A stretch of 5,385 bases of DNA from Chloroflexota bacterium. Lineage in GTDB: Bacteria > Chloroflexota > Limnocylindria > Limnocylindrales > CSP1-4. Location of the stretch: positions 1 to 5,385 of the forward strand of contig JADGQG010000134.1 of assembly GCA_017882025.1 (NCBI GenBank). The letters run 5' to 3'. Of the stretch, positions 1-5,307 are shown piece by piece (positions within the stretch are counted from its first letter, which is position 1; each line of letters begins with the position of its first letter). The notes beneath the pieces are model-generated. The model did not search any database, was not told the origin of the DNA, and was given only the letters and a program-made list of their open reading frames with translations. The position numbers were made by a program, and so were the translations under genes.

Positions 1-4
1 ATCG

Positions 5-79
5 TGGTGAGCCCGGTGGGATTCGAACCCACGACGCAGGGATTAAAAGTCCCTCGCTCTGCCACTGAGCTACGGGCCC
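5..79 (-). tRNA. tRNA-Lys (anticodon UUU), CCA encoded
   Basis: The reverse strand folds into a complete cloverleaf. The 7-bp acceptor stem pairs 73-79 (GGGCCCG) with CGGGCTC next to the 3' end, with one G-U pair. The D stem is GCTC/GAGC around a 7-nt loop. The anticodon stem AGGGA/TCCCT closes the loop CTTTTAA, giving anticodon TTT, which reads lysine AAA/AAG codons. The T stem GTGGG/CCCAC carries the canonical TTCGAAT loop. The discriminator base is A73 and the terminal CCA is encoded at 5-7, so CCA need not be added. Length is 75 nt with CCA. A weak -10-like element (TATCGT on the minus strand, 91-96) sits a short distance upstream, with no clear -35. Confidence 0.97.
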
Positions 80-132
80 ACGCGGCGTAGACGATACCCC
101 GGGACGGGGGCTGCATGGTGCGTGGACGGCCG

Positions 133-214
133 GACAGCGAGGTTGGCGACGACGAAGGGCAGCGTGGCGCGCTCGGCGTCCTGGTCGCCGCAGGTGCAGC
201 TGAAGATTGACCTT
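133..214 (-). pseudogene. Possible N-terminal remnant of a DsrE-family protein
   Basis: On the minus strand, 133-207 encodes a segment containing CTCGDQDAERATLPFVVANL. This resembles the N-terminal beta-strand, loop and helix of small DsrE-like (sulfur-relay-related) proteins, which commonly read ...G-x-x-(D/N)-P-E-R-A-T-x-P-F. A one-base frame change at about 194 would put KVNLQLH, a plausible first strand, in front of CGDQDAERAT. After NLAV the reading becomes non-protein-like (RPSTHHAAPVPG...) and runs into the tRNA gene. No complete DsrE domain (about 110-120 residues) can be formed. I see no convincing start codon or ribosome binding site at the expected position. The family resemblance is recalled, not searched, and the piece could be a chance open frame. 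Confidence 0.35.
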
Positions 215-395
215 GCCTCGCTTCCAGGACTCGTCGAGGACAACGCGCGCGCCGGCTCGCAGGGCAAACGTGCCCAATAACTGCAGGTGCATCGGAACGG
301 CCACAGCCACTAGCCTACGCCTCGGTTGCTGGCGCGCCCCCACGCATGGCCTCGGCGTGCCGAGCGGCCCCGACGGGCCCCAGGCGGTCTCCCGG

Positions 396-401
396 TATCA
401 T
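396..401 (+). promoter_or_regulatory. Candidate -10 element for a leaderless DUF2203 transcript
   Basis: TATCAT matches the -10 consensus at five of six positions. It ends six bases before the GTG at 408, so transcription would begin at or next to the start codon, as in leaderless mRNAs. Consistent with that, there is no well-spaced Shine-Dalgarno sequence; the only purine run (CAGG, 404-407) abuts the start codon. No recognisable -35 hexamer lies 17 bp upstream. Confidence 0.35.
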
Positions 402-407
402 CGCAGG

Positions 408-869
408 GTGACCGACTTCTACGACATCGACCGCGCGAACGCTCGCCTCCCCGAGGTCCGGCGCGTGCTGGAGCAGCTCCGCGCGGAGCGCCTGGATCTG
501 ATTGCGCTGCGGGATCGCCTGGTCGCGGCCCGCGGTCGCGCGGAGGCGCCCGGAGACGGGCGCACGCTCGTGGACGAGGCACTGGGCGAAGCGGCGGGCG
601 GCGCACCCGGTTCGGCGGCATTCGATTCCCCACGCGTCCTCGACGCGCGGATCCGGGCCGTCATCGACCAGATGGAGGCGGCCGTCGTCCGGCTGGACGC
701 GTGGAGCGTGCAGCTTCGCGACATCGAGGGCGGCCTGGCGGACTTTCCCGCGCTCGTGAACGGGCGCCAGGTGTGGCTCTGCTGGCAGCTCGGCGAGGAT
801 GAGATCCATTTCTGGCACGACCTGACGTCGGGCTTCGGCGGCCGGCGACCGCTCATCGAGCTCTCGTGA
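408..869 (+). CDS. DUF2203 domain-containing protein
   Basis: The predicted protein is 153 residues and probably cytosolic, with no signal peptide or membrane segment. It fits DUF2203, a small bacterial family of unknown function. Residues 5-45 (YDIDRANARLPEVRRVLEQL and on) form the family's opening 'xxxANxLLPxLRxxLxxL' helix. Residues 75-105 form a second charged helix. The C-terminal block at 107-149 is the most diagnostic, with G-L-A-D-F-P-A-L-V-N-G-R, then V-W-L-C-W-Q-L-G-E, then I-x-F-W-H-D and G-F-G-G-R-R-P-L. An Ala/Gly-rich loop at 60-71 looks like a lineage insertion. GTG at 408 was chosen because family similarity begins immediately after it and a -10-like TATCAT lies just upstream; the frame stays open back to 207 but is not protein-like there. 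It is the first gene of the plus-strand cluster. The function is unknown and no catalytic site can be named. Confidence 0.88.
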   Translation: MTDFYDIDRANARLPEVRRVLEQLRAERLDLIALRDRLVAARGRAEAPGDGRTLVDEALGEAAGGAPGSAAFDSPRVLDARIRAVIDQMEAAVVRLDAWSVQLRDIEGGLADFPALVNGRQVWLCWQLGEDEIHFWHDLTSGFGGRRPLIELS

Positions 870-870
870 C

Positions 871-899
871 GGGCGCCCGGGCGGGTCGGCCGGGCGCCC
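871..899 (+). terminator. Perfect 10-bp inverted repeat just after the DUF2203 stop codon
   Basis: GGGCGCCCGG (871-880) and CCGGGCGCCC (890-899) are exact reverse complements around a 9-nt loop. All ten pairs are G-C. The repeat begins one base after the TGA at 867-869. No T-tract follows (the next bases are GTGCAGGACC), so it is not a classical intrinsic terminator. It could act as a U-less or Rho-assisted terminator, or as a 3' stabilising hairpin. Each arm also contains the self-complementary GGGCGCCC, so other pairings are possible. It argues against translation starting at the GTG at 866. Confidence 0.5.
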
Positions 900-970
900 G
901 TGCAGGACCCGGGTACGCGGCTGCGACCCCCGCTGCAACGCCTCTTGCGACAGTCCCGTCCGGGCGCATC

Positions 971-1498
971 ATGGAACGGGGCCGGGCGAAGGCGCACCGG
1001 CCGTTGCCGCCGGAGGTCCGCCGAGCGGCGGTAGAGCGGGGGCTTGCCGCCTACGGCCGAGGCGCCTGGTACCTGGCCCACGAGGAGCTGGAACCGGCCT
1101 GGATGGGCACCGACGATCCGGCGGAGCGCGCCCTGCTGAGCGGGCTCATCAAGCTCGCGGCGGCGTACGTCCACGCGGCGCGGGGGAATCCGCTGGGCGT
1201 CCTGACGAATCTCCGCGGCGCCCGCGAGCGCCTGGCGACGGCCACGGCGGCAACGGCCACGGCGACCAGCGCGGCCGGCCCGGCCGGCGCGAACGAATGG
1301 ATCGACCTGCCCGCGCTCCTCATCGGCGTGGACGACCGGCTGACACGCATCGAGGCGCTCTGCGCGGGCCCGCTCGACGCCGCGATCGGGGACGCCGGCG
1401 CGGCCGTACCGTCACACGACGTGGCTGGGCCCGTCGGCCGGTTCCGCGGCGCTCCTGTCACGATCCCGCTCCTCACCCTGCCCCGAAGGCCGGCCTGA
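971..1498 (+). CDS. DUF309 domain-containing protein
   Basis: The predicted protein is 175 residues, soluble, and belongs to DUF309, a helical family of unknown biochemical function. The signature spans about residues 20-83: G-L-A-A-Y-x-R-G-x-W-Y-x-A-H-E-x-L-E-x-x-W, then E-R-A-L-L-S-G-L-I-K-L-A-A-A-Y-V-H, then G-N-P-x-G. The paired His37-Glu38 and Glu41 are the conserved polar residues. Residues 89-107 are an Ala/Thr/Gly-rich insertion between predicted helices, encoded by a short DNA direct repeat. The last 35 or so residues form a Pro/Ala-rich tail of no recognised kind. ATG at 971 was chosen because conserved sequence follows it. A GTG at 866 overlaps the upstream stop (GTGA) but would add 35 low-complexity residues translated through a strong hairpin. 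No good ribosome binding site precedes either start. The stop overlaps the rhodanese start (TGATG). Confidence 0.85.
   Translation: MERGRAKAHRPLPPEVRRAAVERGLAAYGRGAWYLAHEELEPAWMGTDDPAERALLSGLIKLAAAYVHAARGNPLGVLTNLRGARERLATATAATATATSAAGPAGANEWIDLPALLIGVDDRLTRIEALCAGPLDAAIGDAGAAVPSHDVAGPVGRFRGAPVTIPLLTLPRRPA
1238..1264 (+). repeat. 12-bp direct repeat encoding an Ala/Thr tract
   Basis: ACGGCCACGGCG occurs at 1238-1249 and again at 1253-1264, a 15-bp period. It encodes the alternating Ala-Thr run at residues 90-98 of the DUF309 protein. Because the period is a multiple of three, copy changes keep the reading frame. It looks like a slippage-prone linker rather than a conserved element. Confidence 0.6.
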
Positions 1499-1884
1499 TG
1501 AGGCCCCAGATCACGATCCCGATGCTCAGCGTGGTCGACGCGGACGCCGCGCGCAGGGCACCGAACGGCACGCCGGCAGGGATGGCGATGCCGATCCTGG
1601 TCGACGTGCGCGAGCGCCACGAGTTCGCGGCCATCCGGGCTCCCGGGGCGGTCCTGTACCCGACCTCGTCGTTCCTGCTCCGGCGCGAGGAGCTCCCCCG
1701 CGACCGCCCGATTCACGTCGTCTGCCAGGGCGGGAGCCGCTCGGCTGTCGTGACCGCGTTCCTCCTCCGCAATGGCTGGACCGACGTGTCCAGCGTGGCC
1801 GGCGGCATGGACGCCTGGGCCCGTGCCGGGCTGGAAGTCCGGCGCGGACCGCTGGCGCCCGGCGAAGGCGATCTCGGCGCCTGA
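1498..1884 (+). CDS. Single-domain rhodanese-like protein
   Basis: The predicted protein is 128 residues, a typical size for a single-domain rhodanese, and cytosolic. Rhodaneses carry sulfur as a persulfide on an active-site cysteine and transfer it to thiophilic acceptors. Visible hallmarks are the D-V-R-E-R-H-E-F box at residues 36-43 (substrate-site Asp, Arg, Glu), the catalytic loop C-Q-G-G-S-R-S at 76-82 with Cys76 and the Arg81 expected in active members, and the closing G-G-M-D-A-W motif at 102-107. The six-residue loop is the type seen in sulfurtransferases, not the longer loop of Cdc25-like phosphatases. The ATG overlaps the DUF309 stop (TGATG), suggesting translational coupling, and GAAGG at 1485-1489 is a plausible ribosome binding site 8 bases upstream. 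The in-cell acceptor cannot be inferred from the neighbours. A run of about 18 residues (19-31) before the D-V-R box is slightly longer than usual. Confidence 0.93.
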   Translation: MRPQITIPMLSVVDADAARRAPNGTPAGMAMPILVDVRERHEFAAIRAPGAVLYPTSSFLLRREELPRDRPIHVVCQGGSRSAVVTAFLLRNGWTDVSSVAGGMDAWARAGLEVRRGPLAPGEGDLGA

Positions 1885-1913
1885 GCCCGGCGAGGGCCAC
1901 CCGGCCGGCTGCC

Positions 1914-1927
1914 CGGGCCATGGCCCG
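1914..1927. terminator. 14-bp palindrome between convergent clusters
   Basis: CGGGCCATGGCCCG is a perfect palindrome. It can form a 5-bp all-GC stem with a CATG loop on either strand. It sits in the 59-bp gap between the rhodanese stop (1884) and the kelch-gene stop (1944), where a bidirectional terminator would be expected. There is no T-tract on either side, so a termination role rests on position and symmetry only. Confidence 0.35.
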
Positions 1928-1943
1928 CGAACCGGGAGGCGCG

Positions 1944-3449
1944 TCAGGCGGTCCGGCGCCGCCGGTTTCGCAGGCCGTGCAGGAATGCCCGCGTTCGCTC
2001 CTTGTGGTTGAAGGCGTAGCCGATCAGCAGCAGGAGCACGAAGTCGCCGGTGGCCACGCCGGCTGCCGCGAGGTAGGAGAGCTGCTGGCCGACCGGGCCC
2101 TGGATGCCCATCGCCGGGACCACGATATAGAAAAGGCCGAGCTGGAAGAACGGCGGCAGCGGAGCAAGATTCGCGCGCGCCGTTCCCGTCGTGGGACCGC
2201 TGTTGGCGAAACCGCCCACCAGGAAAGCATGCGAGCCGGAGACGATCGGCGCCGTACCCCGCAGCCCGAGGTCGGACGGCAGGTCGCTGGCGGCCAGGTG
2301 CTTCCAGCCCGGGAGGTCGCCATTCGCACTCGGGGTCGACCATACGACCTCTCCGTTGGAGCCCTCGCCGCCCGCGTAGTAGAGGTTGGAGTTAGCCACC
2401 CAGCCGAAGGCACCCTTGTGAGCGGCAGGGAGGTTCTGTCGCGCGGCCGATGCAGCGGTGGGGCTGGCCCATCGGATGATGTCGCCCAGCGTCTCTTTGG
2501 CCGTAGAGACGTCGCCACGGAGGATCTGCGTGGTCGGGCCAGCAGCGTCCTCGCCGCCCCATACGTAGAGGTTCTGGCCGATCAGCGCGGCCATTGCGTG
2601 CACGCGCGGCGCCGGCTGCGCGGCCCCGGCCGCGTCGAAGGAGGTGAGCGACGCGTTGGGCACCCACGCCTTCAGCTTGCCGCTCTTCGCGTCGACCGTC
2701 GCCTTCCAGACGGTGTCGACTGGTCCCTTCCCGTCCGTGCCTCCGACGAGGAAGAGCCCGTCGCCCGCGACGACGACAGCGGCCCCGGCACGCGGAGCGG
2801 GGAGCTTCAGGTCCGTCGATTCTGTCCAGGCGGTGATCTTGCCCGACGCCGCGTCCGGCGTTCCCGCGAAGACGGTACCGGTTGGCCGGCCGCCCGCGTC
2901 GACCCCGCCGATGATGTACGCGACGCCGGAGTAGAAGACGCCCGATGCCTGGGCACGCGGCGCCGGCAGGGCGGGACCCTGGCTCCAGGCGTCGAAGTTG
3001 CCGTCCGGTCGGATGACGGTCGCGAAGACGTTCGCCTGGGTCGTCTTCCCGTCGGTGCCGCCGACCAGGAGCGTCTGCAGGCCAGCGGCCACGATCGCCG
3101 CGTCGGCACGCGGCGCCGGCAGCAGCAGCTCGGCCGGGCTGGGCTCCCAGGGCAGGACCGTCCCTGCCGGGGCGGGGCATGGCACGGTCTGGTTGGACGC
3201 TGGGCAGAAGTTGATCGGCGTGAGATCGATGGCAGGGTTGAACACCTTGAGTGAAACCCCGAGGTCGATCGTGTTCTGGACGGTGGCGTAGAGGGCCCGG
3301 TCCGGGAGATACGCCATGAGCATGATGATGATGACGAACCAGACCGCCGCCTTGATGCCCGCCCAGCCCCAGCCGTTCGCGTCGAGCAGCCCGAAGAAGG
3401 CCCGCCTGCGGGCCACCGTGCCGCCGGGACCGAGCGCCTGTTCCGCCAT
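1944..3449 (-). CDS. Membrane-anchored six-repeat kelch protein of the bc-type operon
   Basis: The predicted protein is 501 residues with no redox motif. A basic N-terminus (RRR at 14-16) precedes a membrane segment at about 33-49. Six kelch-type repeats follow, each with a P-A-P-R or degenerate start and a V-G-G-T-D-G-K-like turn, at about 111-135, 161-187, 216-242, 278-304, 340-366 and 394-418. That suits a six-bladed beta-propeller. Cys82 and Cys91, just after the first membrane segment, could form a disulfide if exported. Two further hydrophobic segments (about 434-449 and 456-479) precede a basic tail, RNRRRR. The positive-inside rule puts the propeller outside but disagrees with three crossings, so one C-terminal segment may be re-entrant. 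The start is supported by GGAGGG just upstream (3453-3458). The gene is last in the minus-strand cluster, 54 bp after the cytochrome c gene. Automated annotation may call it galactose oxidase-like because of the kelch fold; I see no catalytic site for that. A docking or assembly role is inference. Confidence 0.85.
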   Translation of the reverse strand: MAEQALGPGGTVARRRAFFGLLDANGWGWAGIKAAVWFVIIIMLMAYLPDRALYATVQNTIDLGVSLKVFNPAIDLTPINFCPASNQTVPCPAPAGTVLPWEPSPAELLLPAPRADAAIVAAGLQTLLVGGTDGKTTQANVFATVIRPDGNFDAWSQGPALPAPRAQASGVFYSGVAYIIGGVDAGGRPTGTVFAGTPDAASGKITAWTESTDLKLPAPRAGAAVVVAGDGLFLVGGTDGKGPVDTVWKATVDAKSGKLKAWVPNASLTSFDAAGAAQPAPRVHAMAALIGQNLYVWGGEDAAGPTTQILRGDVSTAKETLGDIIRWASPTAASAARQNLPAAHKGAFGWVANSNLYYAGGEGSNGEVVWSTPSANGDLPGWKHLAASDLPSDLGLRGTAPIVSGSHAFLVGGFANSGPTTGTARANLAPLPPFFQLGLFYIVVPAMGIQGPVGQQLSYLAAAGVATGDFVLLLLIGYAFNHKERTRAFLHGLRNRRRRTA

Positions 3450-3452
3450 CTG

Positions 3453-3458
3453 CCCTCC
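3453..3458 (-). promoter_or_regulatory. Ribosome binding site of the kelch gene
   Basis: On the minus strand GGAGGG lies three bases before the ATG at 3449 (core GGAGG with a 4-base spacer). It is the strongest Shine-Dalgarno match in the minus-strand cluster and fixes this start. The Rieske and cytochrome c genes have no comparable site. Confidence 0.65.
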
Positions 3459-3470
3459 GTGTGATCGACC

Positions 3471-3484
3471 GCGGGACCTCCCGC
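3471..3484. other. Small inverted repeat between the cytochrome c and kelch genes
   Basis: GCGGGA and TCCCGC flank two bases, giving a 5-bp GC stem with a 4-nt loop. It lies in the 54-bp gap upstream of the kelch ribosome binding site. It might modulate read-through or mRNA stability, but in DNA this GC-rich such a short stem is only weakly significant. Confidence 0.3.
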
Positions 3485-3503
3485 CCGCCGGCCGCTCACC
3501 CCG

Positions 3504-4601
3504 CTACTTGACCGTGAGCGTCCCCGTCATGTTCGGATGGACCCCGCAGGCGAAGCCGTACGTGCCGGCCGGGAGCGCCGGGACGTCGTAGGTCTGGGTG
3601 GCCACGCCGCTGAAGATGGCACCCTGCCAGACCACGGCGCCGGTCGGCGAATCCTTGTGGATCACGACGTTGTGGGGGATCCCCGCGTCGTTGTTGGTGA
3701 ACGTGATCTGGAAGGGAACCCCGGCCGGGGCGGTCAGGTCGGTCTTGTCGAACGCGGTGCCGGAGGCCGTCAGCTCGAGGACCGTACCGGTCGCGCCGCC
3801 CGACGCGGCCGGCGAGGCGGCCGCGCTGCCGGAGGGCGCCGCGCTCGGGGCGCCGCTCGGGGCGCCGCTCGCCGCGCCGCTCGGGGCGGCCGAGGGAGAC
3901 GCGAAGGCGTCCTTCCAGCAGTTCGGGACCGGCGTCGAGCTCGGGGCCGGCACGAAAGCTGGGTCGCGCCAGCCCTTCAGCGTCGTCGTGAGACCGGTCG
4001 TCGGGTCGACGCCCTGGAACTGCAGGGTAGACGGGGCACGGAGGAAGGCGATCAGCTCCTGGATGTTCCGGTAGTTCAACGGTCCAGGCGGGCTGCCCTG
4101 GTCGGACCAGATGGGCATGAGCGAGTTCGCATCGCCACAGACATAGCGACCGCCGACCGTGAGGACGCTCTGCAGGTAGCCCGGCGTCAGGTGCGTCAGC
4201 AGCTTCGCCTGGTCGTTGAGAACGGGCCCGATCCCGCCCTGGCCCTGGGCGCCGTGGCAACGCGCGCAGTTCGCCTCGAAGAGCGAGTAGCCCTCGGTCA
4301 CGGCCGTGACCTGCTGGGCGGCGACCTCCTTGTCGAGGCGGCTGGAGTCGGCGACGCCCGGCACACCGAGGTCGTAGAAGTAGTAGACGATCACGAACAG
4401 CGCGACGATCGTGACAGCGAGAAATGCGACCCAGCGTGCGCTGGCGCTCTGGGTGACGATCTTCGCGGCGCGTTCCGGCGACAGCCCGACGCTGTGCGCG
4501 GTCAGCGGCGCGGTGAACCGCTCGGTCGGCGGGGCGACCTCCGATGGCTCGCGCGGGACGGGCAGGCGCTCCTCGGGACGCTGGCCAGGCTGGTCGGTCA
4601 T
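3504..4601 (-). CDS. Membrane-anchored cytochrome c / amicyanin-like cupredoxin fusion
   Basis: The predicted protein is 365 residues. A Pro/Glu-rich cytoplasmic N-terminus leads to one membrane anchor (about 57-76), which probably also serves as the export signal. The haem c domain covers about 100-190, with C112-A-R-C115-H116 binding haem and Met162 (N-S-L-M-P-I-W) the likely sixth ligand. Cys155 and Cys228 could pair as a disulfide. An Ala/Ser/Gly/Pro linker (about 235-270) joins a C-terminal cupredoxin domain (about 272-365). Its type I copper ligands are visible: His310 (I-P-H-N-V), Cys352, His355 and Met358 (C-G-V-H-P-N-M). The C-x2-H-x2-M loop spacing is that of amicyanin. By position after cytochrome b and Rieske it fills the cytochrome c1/QcrC role, taking electrons from the Rieske centre. 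The order haem to copper to terminal oxidase is inference. The start ATG at 4601 lies 30 bp after the Rieske stop and lacks a clear ribosome binding site. Confidence 0.93.
   Translation of the reverse strand: MTDQPGQRPEERLPVPREPSEVAPPTERFTAPLTAHSVGLSPERAAKIVTQSASARWVAFLAVTIVALFVIVYYFYDLGVPGVADSSRLDKEVAAQQVTAVTEGYSLFEANCARCHGAQGQGGIGPVLNDQAKLLTHLTPGYLQSVLTVGGRYVCGDANSLMPIWSDQGSPPGPLNYRNIQELIAFLRAPSTLQFQGVDPTTGLTTTLKGWRDPAFVPAPSSTPVPNCWKDAFASPSAAPSGAASGAPSGAPSAAPSGSAAASPAASGGATGTVLELTASGTAFDKTDLTAPAGVPFQITFTNNDAGIPHNVVIHKDSPTGAVVWQGAIFSGVATQTYDVPALPAGTYGFACGVHPNMTGTLTVK
3841..3887 (-). repeat. 12-bp tandem repeats encoding the interdomain linker
   Basis: On the plus strand GCCGCTCGGGGC occurs at 3852-3863 and 3876-3887. 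Between them lies a copy with two mismatches (3864-3875), and an 11-base partial copy precedes them (3841-3851). The unit encodes four residues (S-G/A-A-P), producing the repeating linker between the haem and copper domains. Each unit keeps the frame, so linker length can change by slippage without damaging either domain. Confidence 0.75.
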
Positions 4602-4631
4602 CGCGGGTCTCGGGTCGTGGTCATCCGTGGC

Positions 4632-5300
4632 TCAGATACAGCCGGTTGCGCTCTTCGCGGGGATCAGGCCTGGTTGTCCCAGGGCCACCGGGAGCGAACC
4701 GAGCGTGAGCTTGCTGGTGTCCAGGACCAGCTTCCCGTCGGCCTGGACGATCACCGCGAAGCGGTCCAGCGAGCGCGGCGCCGGACCCAGCTCCTTGACC
4801 TTGACGCCCAGTCGGTCGTAGCGCGAGCCGTGGCACGGGCACTCGAACCAGTAGCTCTTGATGCAGAAGTTCGGCTTGCAGCCCAGGTGCGTACAGCGCT
4901 GGTAGAGGGCGCGCACGTTCAGGGCGGTTCCGTCGCCGGTCGCATCCTCGCCGGGGACAAACTCCTGGCGGGTGGGGTCCACGAGCACGATGAATGACCG
5001 GGCGTCCTGGTAGTACGCGGGGTAGCCGTCACCGAAAGGGACCAGCGAATTCGCATTCTTGATATCGGTGAACGAGCCCAGCGGGACCTTGCCGCCGAAG
5101 CCGCCGGAGAGGTTGGGCCACAGGAACCCCAGGGTGCCCGCGGACACCTCCAGGAGCCACAGACCCACGCCGGCGCCGAGCGACGTTCGGAGGAGCTGCC
5201 GTCGCGAGAGTCCCTTCGGGGCCTCCGTGCGCATCGACTTGAGCGCCTCGCTCGTGAGGGCCTGGGGCTTGCTGGCGGGCTCGACGTGGTAGTTGCTCAT
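4632..5300 (-). CDS. Rieske [2Fe-2S] protein of a cytochrome bc-type complex
   Basis: The predicted protein is 222 residues and is the iron-sulfur subunit that oxidises quinol at the outer face of the membrane. A 30-residue polar N-terminus precedes L-S-R-R-Q-L-L (31-37), a twin-arginine motif, followed by a hydrophobic anchor at about 41-60. This suits Tat export of a folded, cluster-loaded protein that stays anchored. The Rieske fold carries C136-T-H138-L-G-C141 and C154-P-C156-H157-G-S-R-Y. Cluster ligands are Cys136, His138, Cys154 and His157, and Cys141-Cys156 form the usual disulfide. Ser159 and Tyr161 are the residues associated with high-potential Rieske centres. Only 12 residues separate the two motifs, a compact cluster loop. 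Cys146 and Cys221 are extra cysteines. ATG at 5300 was chosen because the 18 codons upstream overlap the cytochrome b end and are not family-like. The gap to the cytochrome b stop is 7 bp, suggesting coupling. Confidence 0.95.
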   Translation of the reverse strand: MSNYHVEPASKPQALTSEALKSMRTEAPKGLSRRQLLRTSLGAGVGLWLLEVSAGTLGFLWPNLSGGFGGKVPLGSFTDIKNANSLVPFGDGYPAYYQDARSFIVLVDPTRQEFVPGEDATGDGTALNVRALYQRCTHLGCKPNFCIKSYWFECPCHGSRYDRLGVKVKELGPAPRSLDRFAVIVQADGKLVLDTSKLTLGSLPVALGQPGLIPAKSATGCI

Positions 5301-5307
5301 GGGACGC

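Larger units (their letters stand above)
80..407. other. Intergenic region without an intact gene
   Basis: This stretch of about 330 bp lies between the 5' end of the tRNA and the first plus-strand gene. No open frame here looks like a complete protein. It holds a minus-strand coding remnant (133-214, listed separately), a small inverted repeat GGGCA-aacg-TGCCC at 262-275, and a 9-bp direct repeat GCAGGTGCA at 190-198 and 283-291 that may be chance. The plus-strand frame open from 207 continues into the DUF2203 gene, but its first 67 codons are Arg/Pro/Thr-rich and not protein-like, so they are treated as untranslated. Any promoter for the plus-strand cluster should lie in the right part of this interval. 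Confidence 0.6.

Noticed and set aside
190..291. 9-bp direct repeat GCAGGTGCA (190-198 and 283-291) as possible attachment or target-site duplication
   Set aside because: It is short, not paired with inverted ends or a transposase or integrase gene, and is likely by chance at this GC content.
1..292. Minus-strand frame from an ATG at 292 open through the tRNA to the window edge
   Set aside because: It reads through a certain tRNA gene and is Arg/Pro-rich. Only the short KVNLQLH part is discussed, within the DsrE-like remnant.
207..407. N-terminal extension of the DUF2203 frame back to 207
   Set aside because: The 67 added codons are not protein-like, and family similarity begins right after the GTG at 408.
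866..970. DUF309 start at the GTG overlapping the DUF2203 stop
   Set aside because: It would add 35 Ala/Gly/Arg/Pro residues encoded across a perfect hairpin. It stays open as a finding, but ATG 971 is the better call.
1051..2343. A 430-codon minus-strand open frame across DUF309, rhodanese and the kelch 3' part
   Set aside because: It crosses three well-supported genes, has Arg/Pro/Ala-biased composition and shows no domain.
1920..3254. A 444-codon plus-strand open frame opposite the kelch gene
   Set aside because: It is low-complexity Arg/Gly/Val-rich sequence, the mirror of the kelch codons, with no motif. The kelch frame has six matching repeats and a ribosome binding site.
3537..4997. 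A 486-codon open frame on the plus strand opposite the cytochrome c and Rieske genes
   Set aside because: It is Arg/Gly-rich with no recognisable domain and lies antisense to two genes with intact motifs. Long antisense open frames are expected at this GC content.
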